This document shows, one piece after another, positions 45,266-56,863 of a DNA stretch of 64,000 nt. Location: assembly GCF_016808335.1 (NCBI RefSeq), contig NC_053143.1, forward strand, positions 49,404,248 to 49,468,247, written 5' to 3'. How positions within the stretch are numbered: the stretch's first letter is position 1; each line of letters opens with the position of its first letter. The translations under genes and the position numbers were made by a program. Origin of the DNA: Panicum virgatum. Its lineage: Eukaryota; Streptophyta; Magnoliopsida; Poales; Poaceae. The notes beneath the pieces were generated by a model. That model was given only the letters and a program-made list of their open reading frames with translations, ran no database searches and was not told where the DNA came from.

Positions 45266-46189
45266 CCCATATATTTCCTTTCTCCTTCGCCCTTCCCCCA
45301 AACACTTGGTTTCTTGATCTGCGCCTAGTGCCGCCGCCGTCCCCTGCTCCCCCACCGCGCGAGCCCAACGTCCCCGAGCACCGCCACCGTCGACGTCGCC
45401 GCCCAGAGCCCCGCCGCGCGAGCCCAACGTCCCCGAGCGCTGTCGTCCCCGCGAGCGCCGCCACCGTCGACGTCTGCCATCCCGGCCCGGCCCCCACCGC
45501 GCGAGCCCAACGTCCCCGAGCGCCGCCGACCTCACACCACCACCTAGAGCCCCGCGTGCTCCCCGTGCACGCTGCCGTCCTCCACCTCCCCGACTTCGTG
45601 TACTCCACCGCCGCGCCGTCATCCCCCTCCCCGGCGTGTCGTCCTCGGCCCTCGCCTCAGGGCTCCGGCTCCACCTCGGTGTGTCCTCGCCCCTCGCATC
45701 CGGCTCAGGCTCCGCCTCCCCGACGTGTGCTCCGGCTCGCCCCGCCGTCGCCTGTGCGCGCCCTCGCCGTACGTGCGCCGCGCGCCGCCCTGGCCCTGCC
45801 ACTGCAGCGCCCGGCCGTGCGCCGCCGGCCAGCGCCGACCTAACCCTAATGTTGATTATTTGTTTAAATTTGTTTAGAAATTGGTTTAAATATGGATTAT
45901 TTGTTTAAATTTGAAAATATGGATTATTTGTTTAGAAATTATGTTGTAAAATATAGATTATTTGTTAATTTGTTTAATTTTGATGACAATTAGGGTGTTA
46001 ATTACTTTTGAAATTTTATTATTTAGAGTTCATGTTATTTAGAGTGAAATCATAATTTGTTGTTTAGAGTGAAATCATAATTTGTTGTGTAAATTAAGGT
46101 ATATTTACAAATTTTTAAATTTATGAATGTGTATGTATGTATGTGTAAAGTGAGTTTAAATTTCTTTTAAATATTTCATGTATATTTCT

Positions 46190-46660
46190 TGAATTACTTA
46201 GAGAATATTTCTCGACCTCATCCATGGATCATTACTTAGTGAAAAAACCATCTAGAATATTTCATATATAGATGATTTCAAGTTTATTTCTTGAATTACT
46301 TAGAGAATATTACTCGACCTCGTCCATCGATCGGTACTTAGTGAAAAAACCATCTAGAATATTTCACGATCGGTACTTAGTGAAATTATAGATAGAATAT
46401 TTCGTGTATATTTTTTAAATTACTTAGAGAATATTTCTCGACCTCATCCATCGATCGGTACTTAGTGAAATTATCGATAGAATATTTCTTTTATATTTCT
46501 TGAATTACTTAGAGAATATTTCTCGACCTCATCCATCGATCGGTACTTAGTGAAAAAAACGTCTAGAATATTTCATATATAGAATATTTCAAGTTTATTT
46601 CTTGAATTACTTAGAGAATATTACTCGACATCATCCATTGATCGGTACTTAGTCAAATGC
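46190..46660. repeat. ~100-bp tandem repeat in the CACTA leader
   Basis: About five imperfect units carry GAATTACTTAGAGAATATT, CTCGACCTCATCCATCGATC and GGTACTTAGTGAAA. They lie in AT-rich, presumably intronic or leader sequence before the TNPA frame. The flanking 45850-46190 is AT-rich with nothing recognised. Confidence 0.8.
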
Positions 46661-46728
46661 TCGCAAATATGTGGATTATTAAGAGAATTTTTTTAATGGT
46701 TTTATTTGTATTCATATTTTAGTTACGA

Positions 46729-49470
46729 TGGACCCGCGACACACAGACGCGGAAGACGAACAGTTCCTGTTGAATATGATTGCCGAAGGTCAAGGAGATG
46801 CCCCTGAACAAGCTGATGATGGCAGCAATACCGACATATATTTGAATATGTCCGGTGATGGAATTGAGCCACCATCTATTCAGGATGACGCTGCTGGTGA
46901 ATAAAGTGCTAATGTACATATCACAACTATACTTATTTGTAGTGAAAATCATATTTTCATCTGAATCTATATGAATACTATGAATGTTTTTTTATAGCCG
47001 TCTGGATCATCATCGCAGCAGAAAAAGACGAAGCGAGGCGCGACAAAAAAAACTGGAAGGGCGGTTCATTATAATGGAAGTTGGTCCAGATGGCGAACCG
47101 ATCGCTCTAGAAGCTGCCGCCAAAAAATTCATAAGACAATCCGGATGTATTATCAGGGACCACATCCCGATTAGCTTCAGGCTCTGGAAAGCTTCCAATC
47201 CAAGCGAGGAACGGGATGCTGTACCCGAAAGAGAAAAAGAATGGTGCTGGCGGGAGTTTAAGAAAAACTTCACGGTTCCAGCTGAATCTGAAGAGATATG
47301 CAAGCGCTGGACCCTGAGCAAGATGGCCGAACAGCTGCAATCATTCAAGAAAACTTTGACGAAGAAATATATCAAGACCGGGACCACACCCGTGTTTACC
47401 GGTGAGCTCGAAAAGCTCAGGGGCCACTGGGATGCATTTGTGCAATACAAGTCTTTAGAGCTTGGGCTTCAGAAGGTGCAGAAGGCCCAAGACAACACCT
47501 CGAAGAAAGTGTACCATCACACTCTAGGCCAAGGAGGCTACAAGCTTGCAATACCCAAATGGGAGAAGATGGAGCAGGATCTGCTTGACAGAGGCATCCA
47601 ACCTGCGACCATGAACTGGCCTGAATGGTCAAGGACCTGGTTTTATGGTCACGGTGGAACCTTGGACCCATTGACTGGGGCCTGCATCTATGGGCCAAAC
47701 ATCCAGCTAGCAGCCCAAAGACTACAGGAGGCCATACAAGTAGCGGCCGATGGAACATTCCAGCCGGATAGAGAGAGGGATGAGCTGACTTACGCCCTTG
47801 GGAATCCAGAGCATCCAGGCCGCACAAAAGGCAAAGGCGTGGTTCCGTGGAAGTGTGGGTTCAGAGATTACATTGAATCATATAGAAGCCGGCAAAGAAG
47901 AAAGAATGATGAGCGGGAGCACTTGCGAAGGCTAGAGGAACGGCTCATGTCACACGATCAAAGACTGGAGGAAGAGGTTCAACGCCAAGTGGCCATAGCA
48001 ATGAGCCAGCAACAGCAAGCGCAAACGGTGCCTCCAGAGCCTAATGTCGCAGCTGATCATCTGTCTAAGTGGAAAAGCATCTGCGCTTCCACAAACGTCG
48101 CCGTCGAGCCAACGGGGATCCAGGCCGTAGTTGAAGCGACAGCCCCGCAGCGATTTCCAGTGGATGAGATCACCCAGCGGACACCTTATGACCTGCAGAC
48201 TGCCATTAAGAACTTAATATTCAGTGTTTCGTACGGTACCGCCATGCCAACCCAACCAGGCGACGTGTACCACGAGCAGCAAATTCCGGCAGGATATACA
48301 AGAGTTGGCGTGGAGAAGGTGTGCTAGGGTTGGGAGATGCTCGAGCTTGATATTCTTGGAGGCGATGGGGAGAGGGCACTAGCAGAAACCATTCATGGCT
48401 ACATCTTATGGGATAAGGGCTACAATGTCCTAAAGTCGGATGATCGAACACCAAGACCGGCATCTCAGCATACCTCTCCAAGGCCGTCATCTCCACAAAA
48501 CCCCCCAAGGGTAGCACTGTCTCAGCAAGGTTCACCGGCACATTCTCCATCACCATTATCTCATGCACCGATGAACACTCAAGCGTCACCGTCGCCTCCA
48601 TGGTCACCCCCTCCGCCGCCGGCAAAGAAGCAGAAACAGCCGCCGGCAAAGAAGGTAGCTGCACCGGCTAAGGAGCCTCCAAAGAAGAAGAAGAAAAAGA
48701 AGAAGAAAACCAAGGAGGCTCCTATTAAACCCTGGGACGTGTGCCTTGAAGAATGCGATCGGATAACTCAAGAAAGAATTAAAGAGCACTTCAAGCCGAA
48801 GCCGAAGCCGGAGCCCGAGAAAGTGATAAATCCGAGAGATTTGAAATTTTTTATGGGAATGTGCGAAGAAAATAAGAGAAAATTCATTCCGAGAGATCCC
48901 CCTTCAGACTACGACCGCACAATTATCAAAACTACTGAGAAAAAGAAGAGACAATCATAGTCGTCGTCGTCCGATGTTCCACAGCTCGGAGCCCAAAAGA
49001 AATAATCAATAGAGCCTCTCGTAGTGGGACAGACGACGCAACAACAAGACTTTGTTACATTTTTGAAAGAATCAAACCTGATGACGGCTCAGATTGCAGG
49101 GGGAGAAGATATTCCAAAGGCCGATGTGGTCGTCAAATGGACGTATGAGCTGGGCAAATCTCTTGTACCCCCCGAAGTAGTGTCTGGTAGGTCCTCCAAG
49201 CGCCTGGACAGATTGGGAGGAGGAAGTAAGTAAAAAACTTGTTAATGTTTGAACTCGTATTTTAATTAGTCGAAATTAATTATCCCCTTTTTCCATAGGC
49301 CGAGGAGATGCGCGATAAACTCATACTGGAGGAAAAGATTATGGCGATTCAAGAACAATTGTCCAGATTTATTGTTGAGCAAGTCCTCGATCCAAAAGGC
49401 GAATTCTACTATGATGGACAATCTCAAATTGACAATCATAGCAAATATGATAATATACGCATATATATGT
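46729..49470 (+). pseudogene. TNPA-type CACTA protein (Transposase_24-like), broken
   Basis: A first exon opens at ATG 46729 (MDPRHTDAEDEQFLLNMIAE) with a GT near 46895. The next starts after TTTATAG at 46999. From about 47050 a long frame follows: EVGPDGEPIALEAAAKKFIR, then WCWREFKKNFTVPAESEE and KLAIPKWEKMEQDL. Charged coiled-coil residues follow, then a Pro/Lys-rich tail (around 48480-48720). The frame of exon 2 switches within an eight-A run near 47045, a probable single-base indel. In-frame stops lie at 48325, 48958 and 49003. A last exon after CCATAG (49306-49470) encodes MRDKLILEEKIMAIQEQL. Such proteins bind the subterminal repeats. Confidence 0.82.
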
Positions 49471-49705
49471 AATTAAGAACGAATATACCTATGTAAATAT
49501 ATATGTGTGTGTATGTATTATATTTCTATTTATGAGTATGTATGTATTATATATATAAGCATTCCAATAATATATATATATATATATAATTTTCGTCCAA
49601 GACATTTTCATATGTAAAATAATTCACACGTATAGATATGTGTATACATATATATAAGTGAATTAATTTATATATGAAAACCATCTAGGACAAATATTAT
49701 ATAAG

Positions 49706-49745
<40 letters not shown>

Positions 49746-49890
49746 TGGAGATCATACACACTGAATTCCAATACATAAATTTAATTAAAATACAAAAGTA
49801 TAATTGAAATAGAAAAATAATTGAGAAAAAGAAAACATGGAAAATGCGCCAGCCACGTGGCGCTGGCAGCATCTTTTGCCCTGATTGGTG
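49471..49890. repeat. AT-rich 3' region with TA microsatellite
   Basis: This is non-coding 3' sequence of the CACTA element. TA dinucleotide runs occur near 49570-49590 and 49710-49741. Frames across them are low-complexity. Confidence 0.7.
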
Positions 49891-50126
49891 TTAGTCTTTT
49901 GTCCCGGTTGCCAGACCCGGGACAAAAGGGCCCCCCTTTTGTCCCGGTCTGGCGTTCCTGGCAACCGGGACAAATTAGTGTTTCTGTAGTAGTGCATGTG
50001 GACATACTCTGGAGGATAAGCTCGACGGATAATAAATTCATTGATATATAGTACAATGAGTACTCGTACTAATGCCAATAGTGCACTCAGTACCAGCGAG
50101 CACATCAAAGTCAGAAAAATAGTTTA

Positions 50127-50392
50127 GGCTGTGTTTAGATCCGTAAAATGGTGGTAAAAAAGGTAACATCGGATACTGTAGCACACTGTAGTACTTTTCA
50201 TTTGTTTGTTGTAATTATTGTCCTACCATGACCTAACTAGTCTCAAAAGATTCGTCTCGTCGTGTACATCAAAACTATACAATTAGTTTTTTTATTTACC
50301 TACATTTAATGCTTCATGCATGAGGCAAGAGATTTGATGTGATAGGTGAATAGTAAAGTTTTGAGAGAGAAATTTTGGAACTAAACATAGCC
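50127..50392. mobile_element. MITE, GGCTGTGTTTAGA family, copy 2
   Basis: A 266-bp element has ends GGCTGTGTTTAGATCCG and GGCTATGTTTAG (in reverse) and TSD TTA at 50124-50126 and 50393-50395. It shares TTCGTCTCGTCGTGTACATC with the copies at 18643 and 60832. Confidence 0.9.
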
Positions 50393-50600
50393 TTAAAATA
50401 TTATGACACTAGTGCGTACTTGCTTTAAAATATGATAGGTGTTTAAAATATGTATCAGTACTTGCTTCATCCTATTATTTCACAGCAGTAAATTAAATAG
50501 TAATAGAACAACAAATATTATCTCTAGCATGAGCAGCAGTTAAAAAATAATAAAATATTCTACTAGTAGTAACCGCCAACCAGCAGCCATAAAAATATTA

Positions 50601-50837
50601 CTCCCTCCGTCCCAAAATATAAGTATTTGTGGACTTTTACTGATCACGTTTGATCATTCGTCTTATTTAAAAAATTTATAAAAATGTAAAAACATTTATA
50701 ACATATTTAAAATATATACGATGATAAAACATGTCATAACAAAATAAATAATATTTTTATAAATTTTTTGAATAAGACGAATGGTCAAACGTGAATCGCG
50801 GAAGTTGATAAATGCTTATATTTTAGGACTGAGAGAG
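50601..50837. mobile_element. Stowaway MITE (TSD TA)
   Basis: A 237-bp Tc1/mariner-type MITE starts CTCCCTCCGTCCCAAAATAT and ends, in reverse, CTCTCTCAGTCCTAAAATAT. TA dinucleotides flank it. The body has long complementary arms such as ATTCGTCTTATT against AATAAGACGAAT. Non-coding. Confidence 0.93.
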
Positions 50838-51089
50838 TATCACTGAAAGGGGGTGGCGGTTCAAAAAAAATGAATAGTGAAACTTTCACTTGCTTTTCAC
50901 GGTCCACGAGACTTTTATGTCAACCATCTGTCATGGGGACTGCAAACATGTGTAGAGATATAACAGTAAAACAATAAAAATATATAGTAATACACTCATA
51001 TAAAATAAGATGACACAAATCTCGGTACAGAACCAGCGGACACGATAGAATCACCCGCAGTAGTCGGGTCCAAAATCGTATTTTCTGCT

Positions 51090-51945
51090 ATCAACCAGCT
51101 AATATAAGATGGCAAACTGTAGAATGGGATAGGACCATGACGCACTCCCACGGTTGCCCCAACTGTGGAGGACAAGTACGATAAAGATGTGTGGTATTGA
51201 ATGCGGCCGTTGCGTCTAACCGATACTATCTGCCATCCTGTCACGTCCCATCAGGATTGGCACCGCGCATCGAGCCATTGATAAAATTGTGTTAAAGCGC
51301 GACCTTCACTTGCTTACCCTGTCGCCCGTTTCTATCAGCCACATGGCATGCCCGCCGAGCAGGTCATTGTCTGGTATTTTCTTTGAAGTGGTTGGGACAA
51401 GTGCACTCGCTGTTACGTCCATCTATCATTGCCCACGCACTGCATGCGTGTTGTTGGCTCAGCCACTGCCTCATGGCCATGGCCACCCACCCCCATCGGC
51501 CACTCAAAAAGCCACGGCTAGCTAGCTCTCGGAATCCCATCAGCCCATTGTTAATGAAAGGGTTCGTTTGGAAGAATTTGTACATATAAAAAAGTTGAGT
51601 ATTGCATATACAAAAAGTTGTGAAGTGAAAACCCAATTCGACTATCAGTTTGGCTCGAAATCTAAACGATTTCTTCTCGACTCTATGGATCTTCTTCGGA
51701 TATGTTTCGATCTGTAAGGAGCATATGTCAAACTTGTGCGAAACCTTCTCAATTTTTTATCATAGACTCAGCACATGAAATTATGATATCACAATAAATT
51801 TTATGATTTTTAGACTTCATATGTTATTTATAGAATTTTAAAATGATTCGGCCTCATGTTCCCGGTCATGGTTCCGGAAAAAGATGTTCGATATTGCCTC
51901 CCATTTCATGGATACGGCTTCAGATTGGACTCAATAACATGAATA
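51090..51945. repeat. Block Z, copy B
   Basis: This stretch is collinear with 24775-26740 after removal of the insertions there. Anchors are GACGCACTCCCACGGTTGCC, CGCGCATCGAGCCATTGATA, GCCACGGCTAGCTAGCTCTC and GGATACGGCTTCAGATTG. It lacks the MITE and hAT-like insert of copy A and so supplies empty sites. The frames at 51289-51589 are unsupported. 51946-52300 holds nothing I recognise. Confidence 0.82.
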
Positions 51946-52309
51946 TGATCTTTCAAATGCCAATAATTTAAATACCCTTCAATAGATGAAAATAAAAGGA
52001 TTTTGTATTTTGACAGTAAAATCATGTTAGAGCCATTCTATTTAAATTGTCACTTTCTCCGTCATGACTCATTCGAAGAGACATCGGCAATAATTCACTT
52101 TGGACAATTTATTTGGGAAAATGTATATCTATTTAAATTGCACATAAAAAAATTAGGTCATTACGATCAAATTGAAATGCAAGTAGATGATTATGTTCTC
52201 TATCAATCTATATTTTTATTGTGATTTTAAAAGCATCGGTTTAGATGCTACCGTATTTAATCCGTTTGTAATATATAAGACATCTGATGATTGAACCCAT
52301 CGTAAGAAT

Positions 52310-53208
52310 AGGATCTGTGACGCACTCTCACAGTTGCCCCGACCGTGGAGGACAATCACGATAAAGATGGGTGGCATTGAACGTGGCCGCTGTGCCTCAC
52401 CGACGCTACCTGCCCACGTCCCATGCATCGAGCCATTGAATAATAGTGTTAAAGTAGGACCAGACGACACTGCAGGTAGCCCCGCAGGCGACCTTGACTT
52501 GCTTACCCTCTCGTCCGTTCTATCAGCCACAGGCAAGCCGTGGCCGCCGAGCCGTACGTAGCTCATTGTCTGGTCCTAATCTGCCACTGTCCCACGGCAC
52601 TGTATTTTTTTTTGACAAGTGCACTCGCTGTGTACGTTACGTCCCTATTCATTGTTGCTCACGCATGTGTTGTTCGCTCTGCCAGACTGCCACTGTCTCA
52701 CGGCCGCCCACCCCCATTCGCCACTCAAAAAATCAAGAATACGGATGCAAGTTATACATATTTTGAATAATTGGCTTGATTTAAAAAATTAATAAAATAA
52801 ATTAGAATAATATTCTGCGTAAATATTTTAAGAGAAAAAATAAACTAAAATAATATACCATCATAATTAATTAGTTAATTAAAAAAATACTATTAGATAT
52901 CCAACTGCATCCTTACCTATCAAACATCAACCCCATTATTAATGAAGATGTTGTCACCCGATCTGTCACACTGCCAAACGCCGCGCGCACACACCCATTG
53001 GCCACTCCAAAAGCCAAGGTTCTCGGATCCCGTCTCATTGCTCACTGTCACGACGACCACCAAGCTCAGTCACCCCTCTCTTGCGTGAACTAAACATTAG
53101 ATCTGGTTTGGTTGGCTAAAATTAATTTTTAACTCAGACTAAACATTAGTAGCTTGCTAAAAATAGTTGGCTAAAATTAGCTATTCATGTGTTGTTGAGA
53201 TAAGGAGT
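52310..53208. repeat. Block X, copy B
   Basis: This stretch is collinear with 18130-19610 but without the two MITEs found there. It begins CACGATAAAGATGGGTGGCA and ends at AAGGAGTTCCCTCC. Blocks X and Z also resemble each other (TTGCTTACCCT and CAAGTGCACTCGCTG appear in both), so they are probably older duplicates of one ancestor. No gene seen. Confidence 0.82.
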
Positions 53209-53209
53209 T

Positions 53210-53541
53210 CCCTCCATTCCAAAAAAACTGTTCTTTTAAAAAAATTTAGATACATTACTCATCCTAAGAAATAATCTTATTGCCCATAATTAATATTACA
53301 ATTGTGATTAAAAACTGTATTATTTATTTAATTTTCTATATCCTCAATAAATACATATGCATTGGAACTAGAAAAGTAGAATGTGCTAAGCATTTGATTG
53401 GTCGGATGTGTTTTTCTATATAATTTTTTTAGTACTTGGTATTACTTTAATTATATGGATCTTACTACAAGCTAAACAAACACTCTTCGTGACACAAATT
53501 TTAAAGGCTAAAATAACAGTCTTTCTGGGAGTGAGGGAGTA
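53210..53541. mobile_element. Stowaway-like MITE, intact copy
   Basis: The ends TTCCCTCCATTCCAAAAAAA and, in reverse, CTCCCTCACTCCCAGAAAGA border about 330 bp. The paralogous copy starts at 19616, is interrupted at 19685 by the LTR retrotransposon, and has lost its right end near 24290. Confidence 0.65.
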
Positions 53542-53544
53542 ATA

Positions 53545-54600
53545 ATTAAATTGTTAATACATTGTTGTAAACCTATTATTAGTAGCCCAAATTAGTCACC
53601 CTCAATCAACTAATTATGGGCTAGCAATTAGTAAGGGAGCTTGTTAAAAATTAGCCCATCTTTTTTTATGAAAAAAATAGCTCAGCTTTTAGCAACATGT
53701 TTGGATTAGCTAATGCTAATTTGTAGCTGCTAAAAATTAGCAATGGAATCCAAACATCATTTTGGAGGTGCTAATCCCAAGTGCTAAAAAGTTTAGCACC
53801 CATTAGCTTTATCTCCTCCTCCAATGTTTTCCCTTTATTTTTTCAATCAGCTAAACTTAAAAGTTTAGTTAGGGGCTAAACCACCGAACCGGACAAAACA
53901 CACCATAGTCTATGTAAAATGGAACAGGGGCATTGATGTGCAGTTATCGCCAACTTGCGAGTGTCACTGACAGCTAGCTGGTCCCTCTTGCGTTGCGAGT
54001 GCCGCTGAGTGCACCGAGCACACTGATGCCACACGTAGAGCCCCCCTTTGGGTGTCGCCGGAAACGGCTTCAACTTCATGATACAGTAATCGAAGAGAGG
54101 TGAAACCGGTGGCGTTGGAAAAATGTAGCTCAACCAGCTCGGGGGCTATAGTAGCGCAACAATGCGGTACAGTACACGGAGCCGGAGCATTCCGCAGCTA
54201 TTCCAAATCAGCACACAGTGGCTGTAGTTGGCGCCGTACCGTACGTTACATTAGAGCCATTGAATCGTTGTAATTAAATATGGGACATTGTAATTAAATA
54301 CCAAGTATGGGAGAGGTGGTCGTGGTGGCCCAGCCCCGACGACCTTGACTTGAGCCCTGTGGCGAGCAACAGCTGCTCGCAAGCCGCCTCTGTAGAAGTT
54401 TTACGGACATAATTATCTAAATTGAGAACTAGATAATTATGCTAAATGAATTTTATGGTGATAAAAGTCTCCTCACATCTTATAAAACTTTATCATTTTC
54501 TTTTCTTATCATGTCAGCAAAATTAATAATATTTAATATCATAAAACTCTATATAAAATTCTTATTGAGACTAGCCTATGATCAAGATTTGAAATGTTCT
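53545..54600. other. AT-rich intergenic sequence with degraded MITE-like parts
   Basis: Complementary short motifs such as GCTAAAAATTAGC (around 53640-53880) suggest a degraded foldback element, but I cannot define its ends. 53880-54600 shows nothing recognisable; the 85-codon frame at 53876-54133 has no domain. Confidence 0.4.
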
Positions 54601-54604
54601 CTTA

Positions 54605-55345
54605 AGTCGTGACCCCACATGGGGTCCATGTACTGTTTATGCAGGATCCACATGAGACCCACATACTATTTAGGTGGGACCCACGTGAAACCCGCGTACT
54701 ATTCAGGTGGGACCCGCGTGGACCCGCGTGCTATTGAAGTGGGACCCATATACTATTCAGTTGGAACCCACGCACGAAATATATTTAATTATTTTCTATA
54801 TATAAAAATAATAACAAGATTTTATATACTACGTCGTAGCTCTACTATTTATTGAATTTTACTTTCACTAAGTAAATTCGCAAAATATAATTGAATCATC
54901 CATTCATTGCTAATTTTATCTTTTTTTTCCCTACCACAACCAATAATTAATATAAGCCAATCCATCAACTATACCTACTAACATAAAAAAAATAAATTCC
55001 TATATGTACGACTCATGCAGGACCCATGTGGGACCCACGTACTATTTAGGTTGGACCCACGTGGGGCCCGCGTGCTATTCAGGTGGTACCCACGTGCTAT
55101 TCACTTAGGACCCATGCACAAAATATATTTAATTATTTTCTATATATAAAAAATAACAAGATTTGTGTACTACGTTTACACGTGGTTGCTCTGCTACTTA
55201 TTGGATTTTGCTTTCACTTCATAAACTCGTAAAATATTAATTTTATATTTTTTATTAAAACTAATAATTAATATAAGTCAATCCATTAATTATACCTACT
55301 AATATAAAAAAATTTAAAAAAAATTATTTGTACATATATCGCACT
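54605..55345. repeat. Tandem duplication with GGGACCCACGTG motifs
   Basis: Two units of roughly 350-390 bp (about 54610-54995 and 55010-55345) share the order: GGTGGGACCCACGTG-type short repeats, GCACGAAATATATTTAATTA-like AT stretch, ATAACAAGATTT, TTTCACT, AATTAATATAAG and CTACTAA-ATAAAAAAA. The short motif GGGACCCACGTG repeats about every 24 bp. ACGTG cores resemble G-boxes but may be only repeat composition. The 78-codon frame at 54619 is repetitive and unsupported. Confidence 0.75.
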
Positions 55346-55432
55346 CTCGGACTATAAACTATTATGCCAATCTACTGGAGGTTTGGCGGCAGACCAGCAC
55401 GCGGATCATTGCTGGGACCTCGTGGGCCGTGT

Positions 55433-55580
55433 TCGCTGGGTTGGAGCTGGAGCTGGTGGCTGGAGTGGTGTGAGAGAAAAATATTGTTGGCTGGCTAGTG
55501 GCTGAAAACTGGTGTTGGAGCGGTGTGAGAGGAAAATATTGTTGGGCTGGAGACTGCTAAAGCTACCGAACAGAGTGACT
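55433..55580. mobile_element. MITE-like insert with GCTGGAG repeats
   Basis: The segment from about GGGCCGTGTTCGCTGG to CTACCGAACAGAGTG is absent at the same point in copy A of block Y. Its ends are partly complementary (GTTCG against CGAAC). Inside, GGTGTGAGAG-AAAATATTG occurs twice. It resembles the MITE at 17986-18129. Exact borders are uncertain. Confidence 0.55.
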
Positions 55581-55655
55581 AAACGTGAGCATGCGGAAAG
55601 GAAATATTTTATTTCTGAAAAAGGAAAGTGTAAGCTGTGGGAAATCGATTGTTGG

Positions 55656-56377
55656 TAGGGATGAAAACGAAAATGGTAGGTACCGATTTCCGATGATGGT
55701 TTCTGAGATTTTATCGACTTTTAAGGATAAACGAAAATGAAAACAATTATCGAAAAAATGAAAACGAAAATGGTAAAATAATATGAAACTGAAAACGAAA
55801 GTGATTTTAGCATCTTCCGATCGTTTTCGAGAAATATCGTATTTTTGCGGTATTCTACCGTATTTTACCGATTGAATACCGTATTCATATATAATGCCAG
55901 CACACCCTACTATCTATATTATTAAAATGTCATATCTATATTTTTAGAGAGTCATGACTCATTATCCTAACCCTAAATCACAACCTAGCGACATGAATTC
56001 ATGGGACTATGTATCGTTTCATGGATGACGAGATTAATGTCTAACATTTTAGTATTATGAAATGAGATACATGTCATCGATGGACTGATATTTGGACTAA
56101 TATCTTAACAATTAGTACTTGTATATAAAATATGTCAAATCAGGTCAGTGTTGTGCTCTATGGTTTGATATATTTATCGTTTTTCAAAATATTGTTTCAA
56201 TGGTTTCGATCGTTTCCGATGTATCATCGATCGTATATTTTCATTTTCGAAATTACCGCATTACCGATGTCATTTTCATTTTCGATAATATCGTATCGTT
56301 TTCGTTTCCGATGAAAAAATATGAAAGTGAAAGTGGTGAAGCCTTTCGCCGATCGTTTCTGACCGTTTTCATCCCTA
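55656..56377. mobile_element. hAT-like non-autonomous element (TSD ATTGTTGG)
   Basis: A 722-bp element has perfect terminal inverted repeats TAGGGATGAAAACG and a perfect 8-bp TSD ATTGTTGG at 55648-55655 and 56378-56385. Copy A of block Y reads CGATTGTTGGTTTCTC uninterrupted near 24480, the empty site. GAAAACGAAAATGG-type motifs recur near both ends. No transposase; the frame at 56119-56415 is not supported. Confidence 0.95.
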
Positions 56378-56665
56378 ATTGTTGGTTTCTCTCCCAGCAA
56401 GCGCGCGCGTATTAGCAAGACTCCTCAGCTGGCCCATGTCGATTTGTAAGGACAAAAAACAGTTGATTAACTCTTATATGTTTGACTAATGCCACATGAG
56501 TCCGTTCTACACAGTCAACCACGTCAATAATTGTGCATTTCACTGGACATGCTAGCATGGGGAGAGCATTTGTCTCGTCCAATTCCTCCGTTGCGTAAGC
56601 TTAAATAATGTGCAGACACATGGCAACAAATCCTGAGTCTGTTAACTATGAATTAATTTGTCTGT

Positions 56666-56863
56666 GGCCTTGTTTGGTTTGGAGAGGGGAAAAAATCCCG
56701 ATGATGCAATTCATGTGTTTGGTTGAAATAGTGTGGAATTTGAGCCCAGATAATGGGGCCATAGGCGGAGTCCACGGAGTTAGTTTTACCAAACAGAAAT
56801 GTTTTATCAAACATATAGAAATATTTTGATGAATTTTTTTTCACTACGTAACCAAACAGGGCC
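56666..56863. mobile_element. Tourist-like MITE
   Basis: A 198-bp segment has inverted ends GGCCTTGTTTGGTTTGG and GGCCCTGTTTGGTTACG (right end in reverse). No clean TSD is visible; the neighbouring sequence differs from copy A, so a deletion probably accompanied it. Confidence 0.75.

Larger units (their letters stand above)
41119..49994 (+). mobile_element. CACTA element (8.9 kb) with broken TNPD and TNPA
   Basis: The ends are CACTACTACATAACAGG and, in reverse, CACTACTACAGAAACAC. TSD CAT lies at 41116-41118 and 49995-49997. Subterminal inverted motifs built on TTTTGTCCCGGTTGGTGGCT occupy 41140-41410 and 49890-49970. A second set lies inside, at 45095-45265, in front of the TNPA region. Order: 5' array, foldback (41895-42298), TNPD remnant, internal array, GC-rich leader, TNPA remnant, 3' array. 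Autonomous CACTA elements need both proteins; here both are broken. Confidence 0.93.
55350..56665. repeat. Block Y, copy B, with insertions
   Basis: This stretch is collinear with 24293-24770: ACTATTATGCCAATCTACTG and GCGGCAGACCAGCACGCGGA at the start, GCATGCGGAAAGGAAATATT, then GTCCGTTCTACACAGTCAAC and TAACTATGAATTAATTTG at the end. Relative to copy A it contains a MITE at about 55433-55580 and a hAT-like element at 55656-56377. Confidence 0.82.

Noticed and set aside
45150..45908. 186- and 219-codon frames in the CACTA middle
   Set aside because: They begin within the internal subterminal array and run through a GC-rich leader. Both strands are open and the residues are low-complexity.
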